11,189 nt of DNA. Origin: a bacterium. GTDB taxonomy: Bacteria; Patescibacteriota; Minisyncoccia; Moranbacterales; UBA2206. The notes below the pieces were generated by a model. It did not search any database. It saw only the letters and a program-made list of their open reading frames with translations, and had not been told where the DNA came from. The first letter of the stretch is position 1. Each line of letters starts with the position of its first letter. The stretch is from the NCBI GenBank assembly GCA_021789395.1, contig JAJYJP010000024.1, positions 1-11,189 on the forward strand, in the 5' to 3' direction. Shown in pieces: positions 6,081-11,189 of the stretch. A program made the translations under genes and the position numbers.

Positions 6081-6983
6081 ATGAAAAATCGAAGAAGTCT
6101 TTTGAAAAGCTTTTCTTTTGGCACAGCTTTTATTTTGGCTGGTTTTGCGGTTTTACTGACGGTCAGGCCTGCTTCGGCTTGGGACACTTGTCCTTTGGAC
6201 AAAACCGTGCATCCCGCGGCCACTATAAAAATTTACAAAACGGACGACAAGACCAGTCTGCCGGCCGGGGGCGGGCAAGTGACTTATACATATAAAATTA
6301 CTAAACCTGGAAATGATGTTGTGTATAAGGATATTAAAGTGACAGATGACCAGTGCGGGCCGGTAAAATTTGTAGGAGGCGATAGGAATGGAGACGGTGT
6401 TTTTTCAAACGATGAAGTCTGGGTTTTTCAATGTACGACTGATGTTTCCAAAACAACCACCAATACCGCAACGGTCACCTCGGACAGATGTTCTGCAAGT
6501 AACAGCGTGGGTAGCAAAATTTGCGATGTTGATGGACGGTTCATTGTTCCGGAAGACAACTGCTCGGTAAATCAAATTTCTGATACTGCCAAAGTGACCG
6601 TGACGGTTGCTTCGCCGGCTCCCACGCCGCCGCCAGCACCACCAACTCCACCGACGCCTCCAGCTCCGCCAACCCCGCCAACCCCACCAACTCCGCCCGC
6701 GCCTGTTGTACAAACTGTCACCCAAACTCAAACCCAGACGCAAAAAGTAAGCGTGAGTGTCAAAGTTAAAAAAGAAGAAGATGATCACGATGATCATCAT
6801 GATGATCATCACGACGATCATCATGAGAAAAAAGAGACCGTTCCTTCGTCTCTGCCGAGTACGGGCGGAGGATTTCTCTCCTCCGCGCATGATAATACCC
6901 TTTGGTATGTCTGGTTTGGAGTGGCCGGACTGATCATCGCGATCAACATCATTGCCTATTTCAGGTATCGGAAAAGCAAATGA
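6081..6983 (+). CDS. Secreted, LPxTG-like anchored surface protein with DUF11-type domain and His/Asp-rich stalk
   Basis: I recognise the architecture, not a named protein. The 300 residues hold a signal peptide (1-33, cleavage likely after ASA), a DUF11-like beta-sandwich (about 45-135) with the loop DRNGDGVFSNDE (101-112) resembling a calcium-binding DxNxDG loop, six cysteines (37, 92, 118, 137, 148, 161) that could form disulfides, a Pro-rich linker of PTPPAPP units (179-208), a QT repeat (211-221), an Asp/His-rich block (234-249), LPSTG (258-262), a membrane helix (about 275-294) and a basic tail RYRKSK. This is the layout of a sortase substrate: export, cleavage by signal peptidase, then anchoring. 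The ATG at 6081 gives a clean signal peptide; the open frame reaches a TTG at 6051, but that region carries the promoter. No Shine-Dalgarno is seen. Adhesion or metal binding is possible but unproven. Confidence 0.8.
   Translation: MKNRRSLLKSFSFGTAFILAGFAVLLTVRPASAWDTCPLDKTVHPAATIKIYKTDDKTSLPAGGGQVTYTYKITKPGNDVVYKDIKVTDDQCGPVKFVGGDRNGDGVFSNDEVWVFQCTTDVSKTTTNTATVTSDRCSASNSVGSKICDVDGRFIVPEDNCSVNQISDTAKVTVTVASPAPTPPPAPPTPPTPPAPPTPPTPPTPPAPVVQTVTQTQTQTQKVSVSVKVKKEEDDHDDHHDDHHDDHHEKKETVPSSLPSTGGGFLSSAHDNTLWYVWFGVAGLIIAINIIAYFRYRKSK
6780..6825 (+). repeat. DDHH-coding tandem repeat with perfect palindrome
   Basis: A 12-base unit of the form GATGATCATCAY is repeated about four times and encodes DDHH. 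Within it, 6791-6808 is a perfect 18-bp palindrome. Unit number could vary between strains by slippage. Confidence 0.75.
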
Positions 6984-7029
6984 TTAAAAATTGATCGAGC
7001 AATTAGAGTTAATAGCAATTAAATCGAAC

Positions 7030-7060
7030 AAAGGCCGTTAGAAAACAAGCGGCCTTTTTT
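7030..7060 (+). terminator. Intrinsic terminator after the surface protein gene
   Basis: AAAGGCCG (7030-7037) pairs with CGGCCTTT (7050-7057) across a 12-nt loop and is followed by T's to 7060. The ybeY promoter starts at once behind it. Confidence 0.85.
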
Positions 7061-7061
7061 G

Positions 7062-7070
7062 TGCTATAAT
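7062..7070 (+). promoter_or_regulatory. Extended -10 promoter of ybeY
   Basis: TGCTATAAT is a perfect extended -10. There is no good -35, which extended -10 promoters can do without. The start of transcription expected 7 nt downstream falls on the A of the ybeY ATG at 7077, so the mRNA is predicted to be leaderless. Confidence 0.7.
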
Positions 7071-7076
7071 TAATTT

Positions 7077-7523
7077 ATGAAACTTAATGTCTCAATCAAC
7101 AACCAGACCAAAAGTCCTGTGAAGGATTCTTTTTTTGTTCCGATCGTCAAAGAAACGCTCAGTCAGAGCGGTTATGGTTTCCTGGCGGAGAAAAACATTT
7201 CTTTAAGCATCGCGCTGGTCGACGAGAAAGAGATCCGGCGGCTCAACCGGATTTACCGTAAGATCGACAAAGTGACGGACGTCCTCTCTTTTGCCGAATA
7301 TAAAAATACGGCGGCGCTCAAAAAGGCTGTGGGAAAGGATATCTTCCTGGGAGAACTGATTATATGCTATGATGATATAAAAGAATATGCCAAGGCTCAG
7401 AAGCTGGATTTGCAGAAAGAGTTGGCCAATGTGGTTTCCCACGGCACGTTGCATCTTCTCGGCTTCGACCATGGTAAAGAAATGTTCGGAATCCAGAATG
7501 AAGTGATAAATAAAAAAAAATAA
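7077..7523 (+). CDS. ybeY: Endoribonuclease YbeY (rRNA maturation factor)
   Basis: YbeY is a zinc-dependent single-strand endoribonuclease in 16S rRNA 3'-end maturation and 70S quality control. The 148-residue protein carries the metal-binding motif HGTLHLLGFDH (122-132) with His122, His126 and His132, the LNRIYRKIDKVTDVLSF block (56-72), and GELIICYDD (92-100). Its length is near the family norm, ending with the usual GIQNEVI-type helix and three lysines. The start codon lies directly behind an extended -10 element, so a leaderless message is likely. dgkA follows after 4 nt, a gene neighbourhood also known from Firmicutes. Identification is secure from the His triad. Confidence 0.95.
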   Translation: MKLNVSINNQTKSPVKDSFFVPIVKETLSQSGYGFLAEKNISLSIALVDEKEIRRLNRIYRKIDKVTDVLSFAEYKNTAALKKAVGKDIFLGELIICYDDIKEYAKAQKLDLQKELANVVSHGTLHLLGFDHGKEMFGIQNEVINKKK

Positions 7524-7527
7524 ATAG

Positions 7528-7908
7528 ATGAATCGAATAAAAGAATTTTGGAAAAGCCTGTCTTACGCCTTGCGCGGATTGGGTTATGTTTTGAAAAACG
7601 AAAGAAATTTTCAGAACGAAGTGATTGCGGCGATAATCGTGATTGTCGCCATGATTTATTTCCGGGTGACCGAGATTGAAATGATCATTCTGTTTGTGAT
7701 CATTATGGGCGTTTTGATTATGGAGCTTCTCAATACGGTAATGGAGCGGGTGGTGGATATCGTGAAGCCGCAAGTTCATCCTTACGCTCGACTGATTAAG
7801 GATCTGATGGCGGCCAGCGTTTTGATCGTGGCGATTCTGGCGGTCATAATCGGAATTATAATATTCATTCCGTATCTGACGCCGCAAGTGGCAGCGCTCC
7901 TGAAGTGA
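7528..7908 (+). CDS. dgkA: Diacylglycerol kinase family (DgkA/undecaprenol kinase type) membrane protein
   Basis: This family phosphorylates diacylglycerol or undecaprenol in the inner membrane; in Gram-positive relatives the substrate is mostly undecaprenol. The 126-residue protein has the usual three membrane helices (about 31-47, 49-67 and 95-116), Glu25-Arg-Asn before the first, the signature MELLNTVMERVVD (65-77) with Glu66, Asn69, Glu73 and Asp77, and KDLMAASVLI (91-100). It follows ybeY by 4 nt with no ribosome binding site of its own, so it is probably translated after ybeY from the same leaderless mRNA. Whether the substrate is diacylglycerol or undecaprenol cannot be decided from sequence; a link to recycling the wall lipid carrier is the simpler guess beside an LCP protein. 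Confidence 0.92.
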   Translation: MNRIKEFWKSLSYALRGLGYVLKNERNFQNEVIAAIIVIVAMIYFRVTEIEMIILFVIIMGVLIMELLNTVMERVVDIVKPQVHPYARLIKDLMAASVLIVAILAVIIGIIIFIPYLTPQVAALLK

Positions 7909-7913
7909 CCTCG

Positions 7914-7942
7914 TTGCATGTTTCCGCGTTTTGTTTTATTAT
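7914..7942 (+). promoter_or_regulatory. Promoter of ftsA
   Basis: TTGCAT (7914-7919), a 17-nt spacer and TATTAT (7937-7942). The start is expected near 7949, giving an AT-rich leader of about 31 nt with no Shine-Dalgarno. Confidence 0.6.
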
Positions 7943-7979
7943 AAATGAGACTATAACTATAAATTTAATTTTTTAATCC

Positions 7980-9248
7980 ATGTCCAAGAACGACATAATT
8001 GTTGGCATTGACGTCGGCTCTTCAAATGTAAGAACGGTCATCACACAGGTCTTTGAGGGAGAAGAAAAGCCGCGCGTCATCGGAGTAGGAGTGTCTGAGT
8101 CGGCCGGAATCCGCAAGGGAGTCATTGTGGATCTCGAAGAAGCGGTCAAAGCGATTAATTCGTCGGTGGAAAAAGCCGAGGCTAATTCCGGACGAGCGGT
8201 GGAAAGAGCAATCATCAGTTTGGGCGGTAACCATATTTCTTCCCAAAGTTCGAAAGGCGTGATTGCGGTCGGCCGGGCTGACGGAGAAGTGACGGAAGAC
8301 GATGTTTCCCGGGTTATCAATGCGGCACAGGCCATTTCCGTGCCGTCCAACAAGGAAATTGTTCACATCATTCCGGAAAGTTATTCCTTGGACGATCAGA
8401 AGGACATCAAAGATCCGTTGGGCATGAACGGAGTGCGTTTGGAAGTGGAAGCGATGATCATCGAAGGCTCGACGCCATTCATAAAAAATCTGGTGAAGTG
8501 CGTGGAGCAGGCCAGCATTGCCGTGGAAGATTTCGTGCTGGCGCCTTTGGCAGCAGCTAAAGCCACTTTGACCAAAAGGCAGAAAGAACTAGGTGTAGTG
8601 TTGATCGATATCGGTGGCGGTACGACTTCTATTGCGGTGTACGAAGAAAACGATCTGCTTTATACGTCCGTATTGCCGGTCGGCGGCAGTCATATCACCA
8701 ATGATATCGCGATCGGGTTGCGCACTTCGATCGATGTGGCGGAAAAAGTAAAATTGGAATATGGCAACGCTTTGCCAAAAGAAATCAATAAGAAAGAAGA
8801 CATTAATCTGGCCGAACTCGATCAGAACGAAGAAGGCATCGTTTCTCGCTATCACGTGGCGGAGATAATCGAAGCGCGGTTGGAAGAAATCTTTATTATG
8901 GTCAATAAAGAATTGCGCGCGATCGGAAAGGACCGATTGCTTCCGGCGGGCGCGGTTCTGGTCGGCGGAACGGCCAAGTTGCCGGGCGTTATTGACCTGG
9001 CTAAGGAAGTTTTGGGTTTGCCGGCCCAAACCGGTTTTCCGGTGCCGTTGGGCGGGCTTGTGGATAAAGTTGACGATCCGTCTTTCGTGACTTCGGTCGG
9101 ACTGGTGATTTGGGGCTTGGAAAATGCCTCAGTTTCTCTGAAAAATACCCTCAGATTGAAAAATAATCTGGTGAAAAATATCATTCCTGGCAACATGGGC
9201 GGAACGGTTGACAATGTGAAAAAAATATTCAAAAAATTCTTGCCTTAA
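7980..9248 (+). CDS. ftsA: Cell division protein FtsA
   Basis: FtsA is an actin-like ATPase that tethers FtsZ filaments to the membrane. The 422 residues show the phosphate-1 loop GIDVGSSNVRTV (9-20), the SHS2/1C domain (about 85-165), the phosphate-2 loop LIDIGGGTTSIAV (208-220), the adenosine motif AGAVLVGGTAKLPGV (323-337) and a C-terminal amphipathic helix, VDNVKKIFKKFLP (410-422), which is the membrane-targeting sequence. Length and domain order are normal. The start fits the family N-terminus. It has its own promoter and is followed 224 nt later by ftsZ, which also has its own promoter, so the two can be controlled separately. No ftsQ or mur genes lie beside them in the window. Confidence 0.97.
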   Translation: MSKNDIIVGIDVGSSNVRTVITQVFEGEEKPRVIGVGVSESAGIRKGVIVDLEEAVKAINSSVEKAEANSGRAVERAIISLGGNHISSQSSKGVIAVGRADGEVTEDDVSRVINAAQAISVPSNKEIVHIIPESYSLDDQKDIKDPLGMNGVRLEVEAMIIEGSTPFIKNLVKCVEQASIAVEDFVLAPLAAAKATLTKRQKELGVVLIDIGGGTTSIAVYEENDLLYTSVLPVGGSHITNDIAIGLRTSIDVAEKVKLEYGNALPKEINKKEDINLAELDQNEEGIVSRYHVAEIIEARLEEIFIMVNKELRAIGKDRLLPAGAVLVGGTAKLPGVIDLAKEVLGLPAQTGFPVPLGGLVDKVDDPSFVTSVGLVIWGLENASVSLKNTLRLKNNLVKNIIPGNMGGTVDNVKKIFKKFLP

Positions 9249-9344
9249 TTGCCGGTTTTGGGTAAAATGAGGAAGTAAGATTCTTGCTATCCTTTCCTTG
9301 CAAATCGGTCGGCAATAAATACAAATACAAAAATACAAACAAAT

Positions 9345-9374
9345 TTGACACATAGACTTCATATGTGCTAGTTT
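9345..9374 (+). promoter_or_regulatory. Promoter of ftsZ with internal inverted repeat
   Basis: A perfect -35, TTGACA (9345-9350), and a -10 TAGTTT (9369-9374) preceded by the extended element TGC (9366-9368) are 18 nt apart. CACATA-N7-TATGTG (9349-9367) sits across the spacer and may be a repressor site. The start near 9381 gives a leader of about 92 nt. In the 224-nt ftsA-ftsZ gap I also see TTGGGTAAAA near 9258 and its complement TTTTACCCAA near 9397, but no gene. Confidence 0.6.
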
Positions 9375-9472
9375 TTTTACTAAAGAAAAGACTTTTTTTA
9401 CCCAATTTTTCGTTAAGAAAATCATTTAAATAAATAAAAATAATCTGAAAGATCAGGTTACAAGAAAAATAT

Positions 9473-10693
9473 ATGGCAGAAATAAAACCACCAGTGGAAA
9501 CCTTTGCAAGAATCAAAGTTGTCGGAGTCGGAGGATCGGGAAACAATGCGATCGAAAGAATGATTGAATCCAAGATCAAAGGCGTGGAATTTGTGGCAAT
9601 CAATACGGACGCGCAAGCTTTGCATCACAACCGCGCTTCGGAAAAAGTGCACATCGGAAAAAATCTGACCAAGGGACTGGGGGCGGGAATGAATCCGGAT
9701 GTCGGGCGCCAGGCGGCGGAAGAAAATCGTGATGAGATCCAAGAAGTTCTCAAAGGCGCGGATATGGTTTTTGTGACTTGCGGTTTGGGCGGCGGTACCG
9801 GTTCGGGAGCGGCGCCGATCGTGGCGGAGACGGCCAAAGAATTGGGAGCGCTGACGGTAGCGGTGGTAACCAAGCCCTTCACTTTCGAAGGCGCGCAAAG
9901 AAGATCGATCGCGGAGGAAGCTTTGGAAAATCTGAAAGAACGCGTCGATACCTTGATCACTATCCCTAACGATAAATTGCTTCAGATCATCGACAAGAAA
10001 ACTACGCTTATTAACTCTTTCAAGATTGTGGATGACGTGCTGCGTCAAGGCGTACAGGGAATTTCCGATCTGATCACGAAGCCGGGCGTGGTCAACGTGG
10101 ATTTTGCCGACGTGAAAGCGATCATGTCCAACAGCGGTTCAGCTCTGATGGGAATCGGAATCGGTACGGGCGAAAATCGGGCGGCCGAAGCGGCCAAAGC
10201 GGCTATCAACAGTCCGCTTCTGGAACTTTCCATCGACGGCGCTAAAGGCGTGCTGTTCAATGTGAGCGGTTCCAACGATCTGACGATGCTGGAAATCAAC
10301 GAAGCGGCCAATATCATTACCGAATCGATCGATCCGAACGCCAAAGTGATTTTCGGCGCCGTAATTGACGAAGCTATCAAGAAAGGTGAAGTGCAAATCA
10401 CCGTGGTGGCGACCGGTTTCGACGCGGATAAGTTCAGAGAGTCGCCGATGGAAAAATTATCCCGAATGACGGTCGGAGAAGCCAGAAAAAAAGTTGAGGA
10501 AGAAGAGCAGCAACCGCAACCGCAGCCGTCAAAAATTACCTTCCCGGCCAAAACCGAACCCAAGATGATTATTGAAGAAAAAGTTCCGCCGAAAATTTCT
10601 CGGCCGATCTCATTTACGCCCGACAAAGCGCTGGACGACGGAGACGATGAGCTGGAAATCCCGGCCTTCATACGGAGGAAGATGGGGAAGTAA
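9473..10693 (+). CDS. ftsZ: Cell division protein FtsZ
   Basis: FtsZ is the tubulin-like GTPase that forms the division ring. The 406 residues contain the N-terminal nucleotide-binding GVGGSGNNAIERM (18-30), the tubulin signature GGGTGSG (106-112), the RRSIAEEALENL region (143-154) and the T7 loop NVDFADVKAIM (208-218), whose Asp210 and Asp213 activate GTP hydrolysis in the next subunit. A linker rich in Glu, Gln and Pro (about 340-392) leads to the conserved C-terminal peptide LEIPAFIRRKMGK (394-406), which binds FtsA. All catalytic positions are intact. No Shine-Dalgarno precedes the ATG; the long AT-rich leader comes from its own promoter. The FtsA next door has the matching membrane helix, so the pair should form a complete membrane-tethered ring. 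Confidence 0.98.
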   Translation: MAEIKPPVETFARIKVVGVGGSGNNAIERMIESKIKGVEFVAINTDAQALHHNRASEKVHIGKNLTKGLGAGMNPDVGRQAAEENRDEIQEVLKGADMVFVTCGLGGGTGSGAAPIVAETAKELGALTVAVVTKPFTFEGAQRRSIAEEALENLKERVDTLITIPNDKLLQIIDKKTTLINSFKIVDDVLRQGVQGISDLITKPGVVNVDFADVKAIMSNSGSALMGIGIGTGENRAAEAAKAAINSPLLELSIDGAKGVLFNVSGSNDLTMLEINEAANIITESIDPNAKVIFGAVIDEAIKKGEVQITVVATGFDADKFRESPMEKLSRMTVGEARKKVEEEEQQPQPQPSKITFPAKTEPKMIIEEKVPPKISRPISFTPDKALDDGDDELEIPAFIRRKMGK

Positions 10694-10733
10694 TAAATGA
10701 TTTGATTGTAGTATTTCAAAGAGATTTGGTGGC

Positions 10734-10761
10734 TTGACAAAATAGCTAAATCTGCTATACT
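10734..10761 (+). promoter_or_regulatory. Promoter P1 downstream of ftsZ
   Basis: Perfect TTGACA (10734-10739), 16-nt spacer, TATACT (10756-10761). Transcription should begin around 10768. No protein gene of normal size follows, so it probably drives a small RNA. Confidence 0.75.
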
Positions 10762-10767
10762 CAAAAT

Positions 10768-10847
10768 ACAATGCTCGAAATGCGTATACTACGGGTTTCG
10801 TGAGGTGTCAACAAAGAGGATCTCTTGAAAGGAGGTTCTTTTTGTTT
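10768..10847 (+). ncRNA. Candidate small RNA 1 (P1 to hairpin)
   Basis: The predicted transcript of about 80 nt starts after P1 and ends in the T-rich hairpin at 10813-10847. Its first 44 nt are almost entirely complementary to the RNA made downstream: 10770-10779 to 10893-10902, 10781-10795 to 10871-10885 (14 of 15 pairs), and 10795-10811 to 10901-10917 (17 pairs, one G-U). No known family is recognised. Transcription and termination are inferred from motifs. Confidence 0.45.
10813..10847 (+). terminator. Hairpin with T tract, possible terminator or attenuator
   Basis: Bases 10813-10826 pair completely with 10830-10843 (14 pairs, four of them G-T) across a GAA loop, then comes a T-rich run (TTTTTGTTTT). 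The right arm contains AAAGGAGG, a Shine-Dalgarno-like word, and the whole element overlaps promoter P2. Confidence 0.5.
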
Positions 10848-10853
10848 TATAAT
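10825..10853 (+). promoter_or_regulatory. Promoter P2
   Basis: TTGAAA (10825-10830), 17-nt spacer, perfect TATAAT (10848-10853). The predicted start, G10860, is exactly the first base of the acceptor-like stem of candidate RNA 2, which supports both calls. Confidence 0.7.
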
Positions 10854-10859
10854 ATTTTT

Positions 10860-10976
10860 GTGGATCCGGGCCCGTATTATATGCAGTTATTATTCGAGCA
10901 TTGACACCTCGCGAAACGGGTGCAAGTCCCGTCGGGTCCACCCAAAGCACATCTCGCAAGAGGTGTTTTTTGTTTG
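10860..10976 (+). ncRNA. Candidate small RNA 2 with tRNA-like acceptor and T arm
   Basis: From P2 to the terminator this RNA is about 115 nt. Its 5' end GTGGATCCG (10860-10868) pairs with CGGGTCCAC (10933-10941) in a 9-bp stem with one G-U. Directly stacked on it is a T-arm look-alike: stem ACGGG/CCCGT (10916-10920/10928-10932) with a 7-nt loop TGCAAGT close to the T-loop pattern. Between them, 47 nt do not form a D arm with GG or a normal anticodon arm, so this is not an ordinary tRNA. The hallmark tmRNA 5' sequence and tag frame are also missing. A remnant of a tRNA, a processed mimic or an unknown RNA class are all possible. Confidence 0.5.
10949..10972 (+). terminator. Intrinsic terminator of candidate RNA 2
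   Basis: ACATCTC (10949-10955), loop GCAA, GAGGTGT (10960-10966), then T's to 10971. The right arm is identical to 10802-10808 in candidate RNA 1. Confidence 0.8.
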
Positions 10977-10991
10977 TGGATAACTTTTGCG

Positions 10992-11020
10992 TTGCCAGAG
11001 CGTGCCAGTTGGAGTATTAT
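10992..11020 (+). promoter_or_regulatory. Promoter P3 near the window end
   Basis: TTGCCA (10992-10997), 17-nt spacer, TATTAT (11015-11020); start expected near 11027. What it drives lies mainly beyond the window or is the structured stretch at 11088-11167. Confidence 0.5.
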
Positions 11021-11087
11021 GTAATTAAGAAAATAATCTTATTCAAATGAAAAAACAAAAACAAATTTTAATTAGTTCCTAACTTAA

Positions 11088-11167
11088 ATCTCCGAGCGTA
11101 AGCTCGTGAGATGGAGTTGCATCCAGTGTCCTCTTGTCCCATACTGTAGACAGTATGGAATTCAAGA
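11088..11167 (+). other. Run of strong hairpins (structured leader or RNA, continues past the window)
   Basis: Three consecutive hairpins follow promoter P3: ATCTCCGAGC-GTAA-GCTCG(T)GAGAT (11088-11112, GNRA-type loop), TGGA-GTTGCA-TCCA (11112-11125), and TCTTG...CAAGA (11132-11167) enclosing the perfect stem CCATACTG-TAGA-CAGTATGG (11139-11158). None is followed by a T tract, so they are not terminators. No gene of normal size is present; a 12-codon frame at 11047-11082 has no ribosome binding site. The end of the element is cut off. Confidence 0.45.
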
Positions 11168-11189
11168 AGCTAAGTCATTGTGTATACCA

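Noticed and set aside
10770..10917. H-type pseudoknot made of C/C' and B/B'
   Set aside because: There is no linker between C and B, so a 17-bp second stem cannot be bridged. The helices are better seen as alternatives or as pairing in trans.
10862..10942. Ordinary tRNA gene (an anticodon-like UGA could be drawn in ATTGACA)
   Set aside because: No D arm with conserved GG, the D region is too long, the anticodon stem has a C-C mismatch, and the T loop has G in place of the second T.
10905..10942. Cobalamin riboswitch (GGTGCAAGTCC resembles its conserved core)
   Set aside because: The other conserved blocks, including the GCCACTG-type segment, are absent and no cobalamin gene follows. The match is explained by a shared T-loop motif.
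10768..10976. tmRNA
   Set aside because: The conserved 5' sequence, tag frame and usual length are missing, and the acceptor 5' strand lies in the middle of the block, not at its start.
11047..11082. Small gene starting ATGAAAAAACAA (11 residues)
   Set aside because: No ribosome binding site, a very A-rich composition, and far too short to support.
1..11189. CRISPR arrays, insertion sequences or transposase genes
   Set aside because: No regularly spaced repeats and no transposase or integrase motifs are seen on either strand.

Overview
The window looks like a piece of a Patescibacteria (Candidate Phyla Radiation) chromosome, most likely from the Parcubacteria group. This is an inference from the small genes packed closely together, the long 84-residue bS21, the YqeY protein, an LPxTG-like surface protein beside core genes, the AT-rich TTTGAAA-type spacers, and the near absence of Shine-Dalgarno sequences. 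No rRNA is present to prove it.

Layout. Positions 1-208 hold a fold-rich, probably transcribed stretch that ends in a terminator shared by both strands. On the minus strand, an LCP-family cell-wall ligase gene (785-2413) is followed by pth (203-751). From a divergent promoter region (2414-2542) the plus strand carries lepB, hisS, a HIT-family gene, rpsU and yqeY, closed by a strong terminator at 5948-5974. A sortase-type surface protein gene (6081-6983) has its own promoter and terminator. ybeY and dgkA follow, then ftsA and ftsZ, each with a recognisable promoter. The last 496 bases (10694-11189) contain no convincing protein gene but are dense with promoters, hairpins and terminators.

How the genes work together. 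Translation and its quality control are served by HisRS, Pth, bS21, YbeY and the YqeY amidotransferase-like protein. The envelope is served by LCP, signal peptidase I, the lipid kinase and the anchored surface protein. Division is served by FtsA and FtsZ. Secretion through LepB probably matures the surface protein, whose C-terminus ends in a sortase-like signal.

The part most likely to be new is 10734-10976, downstream of ftsZ. Two consensus-quality promoters lie in tandem. The second overlaps a 14-bp hairpin followed by T-rich sequence, so the first promoter could make a short RNA of about 80 nt and the second an RNA of about 115 nt with a tRNA-like acceptor/T-arm fold and its own terminator. 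Almost all of the first 44 nt of the short RNA is complementary to the second RNA, but in circularly permuted segment order. The segments cannot all pair within one molecule, which suggests a switch or a pair of interacting RNAs. A second notable point is that rpsU is the only gene here with a strong Shine-Dalgarno sequence. ybeY and the LCP gene appear to be leaderless.
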